Positions 30,212 through 41,300 of a DNA stretch of 64,000 nt are shown piece by piece (position 1 is the stretch's first letter; each line of letters begins with the position of its first letter). The DNA comes from Muscardinus avellanarius. Taxonomy: Eukaryota; Chordata; Mammalia; Rodentia; Gliridae. The position numbers and the translations under genes were made by a program. The notes under the pieces are model-generated. The model was not told the origin of the DNA. It made no database searches and saw only the letters and a program-made list of their open reading frames with translations. The stretch is taken from the NCBI GenBank assembly GCA_963383645.1, contig OY726567.1, positions 65,810,552 through 65,874,551 on the forward strand, in the 5' to 3' direction.

Positions 30212-31411
30212 CTAAGGATTGAACTCAGAGGCATTTCTAACTCTGAGCTACACCTTAGCCCTACTTTATTTATTTGTGGCACTGGGATGGAACCCAGGGG
30301 CCTTCTACTTCCAGGCTACTCCCTTAGTCCTATATTTTTCTTTAATTTTGAAACAGGGTCTTACAAAGTTCCTGAGAGCCTCAATAAGTTGCTGAGACTG
30401 ACTTTGAACCTGATACTCTCGTCTCAGCCCCGAAGTCCTGAGATGACAGCTCTGAACCATTGCCCAGCTTTGACTACAATGTGGAAGGCCTTGGATTTGC
30501 TCCCAGGCACAAAATGGGTGTGGGGAGGCCTCTTTTGTTATTCATACATAAAATGCTTTTTTCTCTCCCCCTGAGTCTGGGGATGGAACCCGAGAACATT
30601 CTATATCTCTAAATTACACTCCCAGTTCTTTTTATTTACTTACTTGGTACTGGGGGATGAAACCTAGGGGCATTCTACCTTCAAGCAGCGCCCCCAGCCA
30701 TTTCTTTTAAACAGGGTCTCCTTGAATTGCTGGGGGTCTCTAAATTGCTGAGGCTGACCTGACACCTGAGATCTTCCTGTCTCAGCCTTCCAAGTGACAG
30801 GGTTACCAGCTTGCACCACCATGCCCAGCATAGCTGGAATTTTAACATATCTGGTACTTGCAGAATTTGGCCCCCCGCCCAGCATGGTGGGCATGCTTGT
30901 AATCCAGTACTTGGCCTCAGCTACTTACCAGCCTCAGCTACTTAATGAGGCCCTCCTCAATTTAGTGAGACCCTGTTTCAAAATAAAGAATTTTTTTTTT
31001 AATCGGATTAGCAGGGTGTGGTGGCTGCACTCTTGTAATCCCAGCATTCCTAAGGCTGGGACCGAAGGCTGGGACCGTAGGATCGCGCCTCGCGGACAGC
31101 CTCAGCTACTTAATGAGGCCTTCCGCAACTTAGTGAGACCCTGTTTCAAAAATAAAGAATAAGAATTAGGGCAGAGAAGGTAGCTCGGAGGTCGAATGCC
31201 CCTGGGTTCCATCCCTAGACTCGAAAAAAAAAAAAAAAAATCGGACTGGAGGGTGTAGCTCGGAGGTAGAATGCACCTGGGTTCAATCCAAAGGTGGGGG
31301 GGGGGGGAATCTGGTCCCCCAACCACAGCTGAAGGGTCTAAGCAGCTTTCACGCACTTGGCTGCAATTACAATCATCTGGGACTCTATGAAGATCCCCCC
31401 CCCTTCTAACA
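30211..31411. mobile_element. SINE cluster upstream of the NLRP2-like promoter
   Basis: Minus-strand copies and fragments lie at about 30211-30260, 30275-30470, 30575-30700 and 30700-30830. Plus-strand copies lie at about 30885-30990, 31010-31215 and 31245-31300. Confidence 0.65.
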
Positions 31412-31413
31412 CG

Positions 31414-31460
<47 letters not shown>
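31408..31460. repeat. (CG/CA)n microsatellite
   Basis: CGCGCGCG followed by about 20 CA units. Confidence 0.95.
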
Positions 31461-31639
31461 CCCATCTGAGAAGCAGCTATCTGACCCCTGCAGCAGACTC
31501 TCTGGGCATTGGCCCTTTGAAATGTCTCAGATAAATGGGTTTAAGCTGCCCTCAAGGTTAGAGCCACTGGCTAGGGAAGAGTGTGAACTCGGGCTGCAAA
31601 AGGGTCTCCGCCTATCAGCAATCGGGGTGGATCCCGGAA

Positions 31640-31763
31640 GTTCTCTGCAATGGGATTGGTTCCCCGGAGCCAATCGCAGAGCTCGGGCAGAAAGCTCACC
31701 CTTTTATCAGCCCCCCGGCACCTGCTGCTCTCCAAGGCTGTAGAGGGCGTGGCTTCCGGGCAG
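31640..31763 (+). promoter_or_regulatory. Probable promoter and first exon of the NLRP2-like gene
   Basis: Within a repeat-free, GC-rich stretch there is an inverted CCAAT box (ATTGG, 31655-31659), a direct CCAAT (31670-31674) and a TATA-like CTTTTATC (31701-31708). About 55 bases further on, a consensus donor CCGGGCAG/GTGAGTTAG sits at 31763/31764. A short non-coding exon ending there could splice to the acceptor at 35002. The transcript start itself cannot be read from sequence. Confidence 0.5.
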
Positions 31764-32120
31764 GTGAGTTAGTGCTGCGCTTGCTTATCTCCCCTCTCTT
31801 AGGTCTCCAAGATAAGATTCAAACTCCCTTTCTTGGAAAGCTGGAATGTCAACTTTTGAAGGACTCCTGGGTTTTCCGCCCACACGCGGCTTGGTGAAAG
31901 GGTGCAGCTGTCTGGGAGGAGGGCCCTGCCCAGAATTCTTGTAAGACTTGCCCAGCTTTTCCTCTCTTGAGGGAACTTCGAGTCTTCCTCTCTAAAACCA
32001 GTGGTTCCATGGCTCCCGGGAGGTGGCCAGGGCTTGCCTTTAGGACAGCTGACTTATAGGAAAAGGCTAGCATTTGAGTGTTTTTCTGTTCCCTCGGTGG
32101 ATTTAATATGTATATAGAGG
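31764..32120. other. Single-copy segment downstream of the putative first exon
   Basis: No repeat or coding exon recognised. It contains GATAAG and several purine-rich stretches. If the first exon is right, this is the start of the first intron. Confidence 0.4.
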
Positions 32121-32198
32121 GGCGGGAAAGGGTGTAGCTCAGTGGAAGAACGCATACTTTGCATGCATGAGGCTCTAGGTTCCATCCCAGCACCAAAA
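32121..32198 (+). mobile_element. Full-length ID SINE
   Basis: A box GTGTAGCTCAGTGGAAGAAC, anticodon-side ACTTTGCATGCATGAGGCTC, B box GGTTCCATCCC and an A-rich tail. Confidence 0.8.
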
Positions 32199-35002
32199 AG
32201 AAAAAAAGAAAGACCCTACTAAAAATTCCAAGGGAAAAATGACATGGACGAGCTGTGTGTGGAGTTTGGGGCGATACTGTGGTTTTGTGTGCATGTAAGT
32301 CTCCTCTTGAAAGGGCAACTGCCTTTTAAGAGGCAGTTCTACCTTCAAACCACCCTCTCCAGCCTCTCTGTGTGTAACTGTGGACCAAACCCAGGTGCAT
32401 TCTATCTCCGAGCTATACCCTCAGTCCTATTTTGTTTTATTTTTGTGGTACTGGAGGTGGAACCCAGGGGCTTTTCTACCTCCGGGCTATACTCCCAGAC
32501 CTGTTTTATACTTTACTTGAAAACAGGGTCTCACTAAATTGCTGAGAGCCTAAGTAGCTGAGGCTGGCTTCGAACCTGTGCGATCCTCCTGTCTCAGCCT
32601 CCCAAGTGCTGGGATTGCAAGTGTGTGCCACCACGCCCAGCTAATCCTATTTTATTTTGAAAAAGACTCTAAATTGCTGAAGGCCTCACTAAGTTGCTGG
32701 GGCTGCCTTTGAATTTAAAACCCTTCTGTCTCCAGCCTCCAAATACTGGAATTATAGGTGCCCAGCTGGGACATTGCCTTTTATTCATTCAGCTGACAGA
32801 GCCTCTCAGAACTATGCTAGTTCTGTTTCTGGATTAAACACTTTTCATTTTGTTTATATTGAGGATTGAACCCAAGGACATTCTGCCTCCGACCTACACC
32901 CCCAGTCCGATTTTCTTTTGTGTGTGTGTGTGTGTGAGTCTAGGGATGAAACCCAGGGCATTCAACCTCCGAGCTACACCCTCTGCCCTAATTCTTATTC
33001 TTTATTTTTGAAACAGGGTCTCACTAAGTTGTGGAAGGCCTCATTAAGTAGCTGAGGCTGTCCGCGAGGCGCGATCCTACGGTTGAAACAAGGTCTCGCT
33101 AAATTGCCGAGGCTGGTTTCAAACTTGGAATCCTCCTGGCTCAGCCTCGGACTAGGGTTACAAGGTGTGCACCACCACACCCAGGTTTGTTCCTTAAATC
33201 ACTAGCACTTACTGTGTCGATCATTATCACAGGCCAAGCACAGGTGCATCCCTTACAGACCTGAGCGCTGAGACCAGCTTCTATCAATCGTTCGTTCATA
33301 AATCTACTAAACCTGCTATTTCACGTGGTGTAGGCCACCTCAACTCACTAACTTGCCTTATATTTCCCACCTGGGCAGTGGCTGGAACTGAGTGTTCCCA
33401 AATAGCAGATGTGTCTCTGCCAGGACCGCCCCCCAAGAGGGCAGCCCAGCAAGCCACCAAGGCCGTCCCTCCTCTCCTATGGGGTCAGTAGTTAGCAATG
33501 GGGAAGGAGTGGGGGAGGGGGAGTTTCCAGAATCACCGACTGGGAGGTCTCCTCAGCCTAATATGCTCACATCACCCACATTCCTCACAAGAACCTGCCA
33601 GAGCTGGGCTCAGTGGCGCACACTTGTAATCTCAGCATTTGGGAGGCTGAGACAGGAGGATTGTGGTACTCAGACAGCTTCAGGTACTTAGGGAGGACCT
33701 TTGCAACTCAGTGAGACCCTGTTTCCAAATAAAGAATAAAAAATAGGGCTGAGAGTGTAGCTCAGAGGTAGAATGTCCCTGGGTTCCATCCCCAGTTCTG
33801 AAAAAACAAAAAACTCTGCCTCCTGGCAATCCACATAGCTCTCCAGTCTTTGCCTTGTACATTTAGCTTTGCTTTACTACACTGTTATAGCAGGAAGACT
33901 GTGTGGGTGTTAAGGCAACCTTTATCTGTTTAATATGGTACAGGAGTTGCACCCAGGGCCTTACCACACATGCTAAGGACTTGATTTACCGCTGAGCTGA
34001 ATCCCAAGCACTGCAGTTCCCCCAAATCTGAGCGGCCCTTCCTGGAGGAAAGGCCTACTGCTCGCTGGTTATTCTGCAATTAGATAAACCGTATGACCTA
34101 TCAGATGTGAGGAGTTGGGGGTTAATTTTCTGCCTGTATGGCTGCCCTGTGCAATCACCATGCTTGTTTTAAAAATCTCTTGCGGTTGCCGGGCGTGGTG
34201 GCGCACGCTTGTAATCCCAGCTCTTGGGAGGCTGAGACAGGAGGATCGCGCAGGTTCGAGCCAGCTTCAGCTACTTAGTGAAGCTCTCAGCAACTTAGTG
34301 AGACCCTGTTTCCGAATAAAATATATGGGTCTGGGAGTATAGCTCAGAGGTAGAAAGCCTCTGGGTTCCACCCCCAATACCACCAAAAAAAAAAAAAATT
34401 TTTTTTTGCAGCTATGTTTTAATCTGTTAATTTGCAAAATTAGGCTCTTAGGTTTCATATGTTTCTCTTGTTTTGCTGTTGTTGGTTTGGAGGGAATTGT
34501 TTTGTTTTTTGTTTAGTACTGGGGATTGGACCCAGCAGAGTTCTACCTCAGAGCTGCACTCCCAACTTGAAACAAGGTCTGGGTTGCTGAGGCTGCCTCA
34601 AACCTGCAATCCTCCTGTCTCAGCCTTCCAAGAACTGGGATTATAGGTGTGTACCACCACACCTGGCCCTCTTGATGAATTTAATCTCTACTGGATAGTT
34701 TATTCTCCAAAGAACATACAAATAGTCCTGAATGAAGCAAGGAGTGGCTGGTGTTTGGGATAAGAAGGCTGTCTCCCTGTCTTTGGGGTGGGGGGGTACT
34801 GGGCATTCTACTTCCGAGCTACACCCCCAACCCTATTTTTTATTCTTTACTTTGAAACAGGGTCTCACTAAGTTGCAAAGGGCCACACTAGGTAGCTGAG
34901 GCTGTCCACGAATCGCGATCCTCCTGTCTCAGCTACCCAAATGCTGGGATTACAAGGGTGGCCACCATGCCTGGCTTCGTTTTCTTTATTTTTTTCCTCC
35001 TA
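32199..35002. mobile_element. Putative first intron of the NLRP2-like gene
   Basis: Minus-strand SINEs lie at about 32340-32645, 32650-32765, 32870-33180, 34510-34670 and 34780-34975. Plus-strand SINEs lie at about 33603-33810 and 34188-34390. A minus-strand ID lies at about 33935-34015. 33185-33600 looks single-copy. Confidence 0.65.
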
Positions 35003-35036
35003 GAGCTGGGAGTTCCGATCTCACATGCAGGTCAGG

Positions 35037-35316
35037 ATGGCATCTCCTCCTCAGCTGAATTTTAACCTGCAGAAACTCCTCGAACAACTCAACCGTGAGG
35101 AGTTGAGCCGTTTCAAGTCCTTGCTGAAAGCCTCCGCCTCGCAAAATGAGCTAATGCAGGTCCCCCAGGAGAGGATACAAGAGGCCAGTGCAAAGCAACT
35201 GGCGGAAATTCTCACCAACTGCTGCCCCAAGTCCTGGGTGGAGGCTTCGACCTTCCACATTTTTAAGAAGTTGAACCGGACAGATCTTTGTGAGAGAGCA
35301 AAGAAGGAAATCAAAA
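35037..35316 (+). CDS. NLRP2: NLRP2-like pyrin domain exon
   Basis: Acceptor TTTTTCCTCCTAG ends at 35002 and donor GTAAGC starts at 35317. The exon codes an intact death-fold pyrin domain: [20 protein letters not shown], then [20 protein letters not shown] and [14 protein letters not shown]. All six helices appear to be represented. Pyrin domains bind ASC or other pyrin proteins. Confidence 0.93.
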
Positions 35317-38300
35317 GTAAGCAGAAACTGGTTCACACTGTGTCCTAGGAGGAATTGTCTCTAGGGTTTTAGAAAATAAGATTTTTTTTTCTGTAATATG
35401 CACAGGATAGGGAGTAATTGGGATACTTTTATCCCAATTACTGAAAAGAGAGACTTCAGATGAAGAGAAACCTCAGGGGGAGCCAAGGAAGAGATAAAAG
35501 GGTAGAGGAGGAGGAAGACTTAGATTCATTAACAGAAATACTACATAGACTATGTGTATACATGTGAATATATATCAATATATATCAATCAGTATACTCT
35601 GTATTAGGAGAGAAAGAGCATGTGCATGTGTGTCACTATCCACATGATTTACACTGAAATGTGAGACCATACCAATAAAAGCACACGAAAAAATAAAAGC
35701 TGGCTGTGATGGTGCGTGCTTGTACTTGGGAGACTGAGACAGGAGGATCACAGGTTCAAAACCAGCCTCAGCAACTTAGCGAGGCTATTGGCAACCTAGT
35801 GAGACTGTTTCCAAGTAAAATAGAGCTGGAGATATAACTTGGAGGTAGAATGCCTCTGGATTCAATCCACCTGTAATCCCAGTACTGGGGAGGCTGAGAC
35901 AGGATGTTCGCAGGTTTAAGATCAGCCTTGGCAATTAGGCACTGCTTGAAAATAAGGATTGGGGTATAGCTTGAAGATAGAAGGCCCTTGGGCTCAATCC
36001 CCATCACCCACCAAAATTATATGTATATATATTTATATATTCATACTCATATAAGATACATATAAGTATATATGAGTATATATAGTACATATACCTATAT
36101 ATTAATATACTTACGTATATGATATATATACTTAGTATAAATAGTATATGTGTATTTATACTCTTTCAAAAAGTTGCATCTCAGCTGAGTATGGTGGCCC
36201 ACGCTTCTATCCCGGCATTTGGGAGGCTGAGACCAGAGGATCGTGGTTCATAGACAGCCTCAGCTACTTAGGCCCTCCACAACTTAGAGCCTGTTTCAAA
36301 ATAATAAAAAACAGGGCAGGGGGTATAGCTTGGAGATCGAATGCCCCTGGGTTCTATCCCCAGACCCGTAAAAAAAAAAAAAAAATTTGCATCGGTGCTG
36401 AAAATGTACCAACTTTTGTCATTTTCTAAACAATGCAGTATAACTACTTACATAACCGTATTGAGTATTATTAGAATCTAGAGATCTTTCAAAGTACAGG
36501 AGGATGTGTATTGGTTCTATGCAAATACTAGGCCTCTTAATTTTTGGTACTGGGGATTGAACCCAGGGAGATTCTACACCTTTAACCATCTTTATTTTTA
36601 TATTTATTTATTTATTTATTTTGGGTGGTACGGAGGATAGAACCCAGGGGCCTTCTACCCCTGGGCTACACTCCCAGACCTATTTTATATTTTATTTGGA
36701 AACAGGGTCTCTTAAACCAGCTGAGGCTGGCTTCGAACCTGCGCGATCCTCCTGTCTCAGCCTCCCAAGCGCAAGGATTACAAGCGTTTGCCACCACGCC
36801 TGGCTCTTTTATGTTCTCAAACAGAGTCTCATTAAGTTGCTGAGGCTGGCCTCAAATTGGCAGTCCTGTCTCAGCCTCCTGGGATTACAGGCGTGCGCCG
36901 CTGTGCCCGCACTAGATCATTTTATTTATGTAAGACACTGAGCAGCACAGAATTTGGTACCTCATGGGTCAGGAAGAGATTCCCCACGGACACTGAGGGA
37001 CAACTGTATACACCGGCCTTTACACTGCTTTACATACTGTTTCTTTAATAGCTTCTGTGTTCATAAATTGATATGATTATAGTCCAGGTAGACTGAGTTA
37101 AATAAAAATTATGAAATTTAGTTTCACCTTTTTACCATTAATGTGCTTATTTTTGTGTATGGTGCCAGGGTTGCAACCCAGGGCCTTGCACATGGTAGGC
37201 AAGCACTTTCACTGAGCTGTACTCCCAGCCCCACCTTTTCACCTTTATAGAAGAATTTTAAATTGTACAGGTGTTTGCTTTTGGGTTAACAGTCTGTTTG
37301 CCTAAGACACAGATTTTAGTTCTTATTTTGTGGTACTAAGGATCAAGTCCAGTGGCCTCTACCACGGAACTATATCTCCAGCCCTTTTTATTCATGTGTG
37401 TGTTGCAGAGGGCCTCGCTAAGTTGCTGAGGCTGGTCACAAGCCTGCAATCCTCCTATCTCAGCCTCCCAAGTACTGGGGGTCACAAGCTCGTGCCACCA
37501 TTCCCAGGCCTTTTTGTTTTTTAGTTTGAAACAGTCTGGCTAAGTTGCTGAGGCTGGCTTCAAACCTGCGATCCTCCCGTCTTTCCCTCCCAAGTACTGG
37601 GGTCACAGGAGTGTACCACCACACCCAGATTTCTACTGTTTTTTTTTCCCTTTAATATATTGTCAGTTTTATTCCAGCTCAGAACTGTTCCCTGTCTATA
37701 GTGGACAGGTAAAGGACTTGACCTCTAACTAGCCCCTGGAGATTACAAATTTGAATATAGCAAGAGGGATTCCAGAGCATGGCAGAGGGTTACCAGGGTC
37801 TGGGCTTTGGAAGACACACATTTCCTTTGTCTTCTCCTGTTTCTTTTTCAGAAGCAAAATTGAAATCGGCTGAGCAAGAAAAGCCTTCAGTAGTAGGTAA
37901 GTTGCCTTCTTTGCAATTTTCATCCCTCATGTGAGATTTTGGAACTCAGGATTTTTTATTTATTTATTTTTTTTTTTTTTTTTAGGTACTGGAGATGGAA
38001 CCCAGGGGCATTCTACCTCTGAGCTACACCCTCAACCCTATATTTTATTCTTTATTTTGAAACAGGGCCTCACTAAGTTGCTGAGGCTGTCTGCAAACCG
38101 CAATCCTCCTGTCTCAGTCTCCCAAATGCTGGGATTACAATCATGCACCACCACGCCCAGCTTCAGGGATTTCTTTTAACAAGACCTTGTGCTGAGTGCT
38201 AGGATTGCAGCAAAATGATTTATCCCGTCAGCTAAGAGGGAATTTGTCCTGAATATGGGTACTGGTGAGACACAGAAAGTTCAGGTGAGAAAATCTCACT

Positions 38301-41300
38301 GGAAATCGGTCAAACCTACGAACCTCCTGTGTCAGCCTCCTAAGTACTGGAATTACAGATGTGTGCCACCACCTGCAGTTACCAATATTCTTTTAGGGAC
38401 GTTCTACCTCTAAGATAACTCCCCAGCCCTTTTATTTTAACAGCCTAAGTTAATGATGGTCTCACTAAATTGCCAAGGCTGGCCTTGAATCTGTGAGCCT
38501 CTTGTCTCAGTCTCCCAAGTACTAGGATTACAGACATATACTCCTGGTTTGCCAGTATACTTCATAATGTGACTTTGGCTCAAGAGTAAACTGGAGGATG
38601 GTTTGGAAAATTCCTCCACAGCCAATATGCCCAATCCCCATACCCTGGCTGCTTCTATGGGTGCAGGAATAAGCCAATAATATTTTATGATGCCACTTGA
38701 TAGACTATTAGAGCTGAAATTTTACAGTGCACTAAGAAATTGCACCTGCCACACAGTAAGTTGTCATGTAAATATTCCACGTGAGCCAGAAATCACATTT
38801 TTTTAAATATTTAGCCAGGAGCCAGGTGTGGTGGTGCACACTTGTAATCCCAGTACTTGGGAGGCTGAGACGGGAGGATTGCACAGGTTTGAAGCCAGCC
38901 TCAGCTACTTAGTGAGGCTCTCAGCAACTTAGACCCTGTTTCCAAATAAAATAAAAATAGGTCTGGGAGTGTAGCCTGGAGGTAGAAAGCTTCTGGGTTC
39001 CATCCCCAGTACCACACACACACACACACAAAAAAAAAAAAAATTAGCCTGGCATGGTGGCAAATGCTTGTAATCCCAGCATTTGGAAGGCTGAGACAGG
39101 AGGATTGTGATTCAAAGACAACCTCAGCTACTACTTAGGCCCTTTGTAACTCAGTGAGAACCTGTTTCAAGATAAAGAATAAAAAAATTGGGTTGGGGGT
39201 GGAGCTCAAAGGTAGAATGCCCCTAGGTTCCATCTCTGGTAACACACACACACACAAAATATATATATGGCCAAGAGTGGTGGCACATGCTTATAATCCC
39301 AGCATTTGGGAGGCTGACACAGGAAGATCACAGTTCACGGCCACCCTCAGCTACTTAGTGAAGCCCTTTGCAACTCAGTGAGACCCTGTTTCAAAATAAA
39401 GGATAAAAAATAGTGCTGGAGTGTAGCTCAGAGGTAGAATGCCCATAGGTTCCATTCCCAGTACAAAATACATATCCCACTATGGTGGCGCACACCTGTG
39501 TAATCCCAGTTCTTGGGAAACTAAGATAGAATCACAAGCTTGAATCCAACCTCAGCAACTTAGCAAGACCCTATTTCAAAATACAAAATACAAAGAGCTG
39601 GGAGTGTAGCCCAGAGTTAAGACAGCCTTGAATTCAGTCCCTAGTACCCAAAATTGCTCGTGTGAGTGAGTGTCCTAAGTTGCATAAGGACACTCTACTA
39701 TGTTGGCACAATGACAAATCACCTAATGAGACATTTCTTGTTAGACGATGTTGTATCCTGAATCATGTGGAATTTTTTTGCCCAGTCAGGAATACAAATG
39801 GAGGTCATGGCATGATTTACTCCTGTTCTTTCTTTCTTTTTTTTTTTTTTTTTTTTGAACTGGGGATCAAACCCGTGGGCATTTTAACACTGAGTCCCAC
39901 CAGCCCTGTTTTATTTTTTTTTGTCTTGTAACGGAATCTAAGTTGCTAAAGGCCTCGCTCAACTGAGACTGTCCTTCCTGGAACCTGCAATCCTCCTGTC
40001 TCAGCCTCCCAAGAACTGAAAAGACGAGTGTGCATCACCACGCCCCACTCTTTTATGTCCAGTATCTCCTTAATATCTCCTTTCCATAACCTAGGCTTAG
40101 CTATTGGGGTTGGTGGTCGAACTCACACCATTTTGCAATCCCACTACCTCTGAAAAGTTTACCATTGTCATGAGTATGTAATATTCCTCTTTTTCTTCAG
40201 AGTTAAAATGGACTTTAGAAACCAGATGCTTCCTTATGGAAAGAATACCACAGTCACTGAGAGAAGACAAACCAGGTTGGTCTTAGGACATTCTCTATGG
40301 ACGGGCACTAAACAAAGCCAGCTTTTCCTCCTGCCCTCTCAGACCTCAGTGTCTGCTACTTCTCAACCACCACCTGTCTCTGGAAGGTACCTTCATTCCC
40401 TCCAAGAGCAGATGGAAACAGGGTGTGGTGGCACATGCCTGTAATCCCAGTACTTGAGAGGCTGAGACAAGAGGATCACAGGTTTGAGGCTGGCTTCAGC
40501 AACTTAAGATTCTAGTAAAAAATAAAAAATAAAAAAGCCGGGCGTGGTGGCACACGCTTGTAATCCCAGCATTTGGGAGGCTGAGACCGGAGGCTTGCGG
40601 TTCGGGGACAGCCTCAGCTACTTAGTGAAGCCCTCTGCAACTCAGTGAGACCCAGTTACAAAAAAAGAATAAAAAATACTTGTAATCCCTGCGCTTGGGA
40701 GGCTGAGACAGGAGGATCGCATAGGTTCGAAGCCAGCCTCAGCCACTTAGGCTTTCAGCAACTTAGTGAGACCCTGTTTCCAAATAAAAATATAAAATAG
40801 GTCTGGGGGTATGGCCCGGAGGTAGAAAGCCCCTGGGTTCCACCCCCAGTGCCACCAAAAAAAAATAATAAAAAAAATAAAAAATAGGGCAGGGGGTGGA
40901 GCTCAGAGGTCGAATCCCCCTGGGTTCCATCCCCAGACCCGCAAAAAAAACAAAAGGCTGGGCATTGCAGTGCAGTCATGTACTCTCAGTGCTTAAGAGA
41001 TTGAGACCAACACGGGCGTGGTGGTGCACACTTGTAATCCCAGCATTCAGGAGGCTGAGACTGGAGGATTGCAGTTCACAGAGAGCCTCAGCTACTTAGT
41101 GAGGCCCTCTGCAACTTAGACCCTGTTTCAAAATAAAGAATAAAAATTCAGGCATGGTAGCGCATACTTGCAATCCCAGTACTTGGGAGGCTGAGACAGG
41201 AGGATCGCACAGGTTTGAAGGCAGTCTCAGCTACTTAGTGAGGCTCTCAGCAACTTAGACCCTGTTTCAAAATAAAATATAAAATAGGTTGGGGGCATAG

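Noticed and set aside
31357..31743. 128-codon plus-strand ORF over the putative promoter
   Set aside because: It starts in a SINE/microsatellite region and runs through CA repeats into the CCAAT-box block. No family motif, and better explained as promoter and first-exon sequence.
35051..35314. 87-codon minus-strand ORF that might be a pyrin exon for the minus-strand gene
   Set aside because: It is the antisense of the intact NLRP2-like pyrin exon. Its sequence shows no pyrin pattern.
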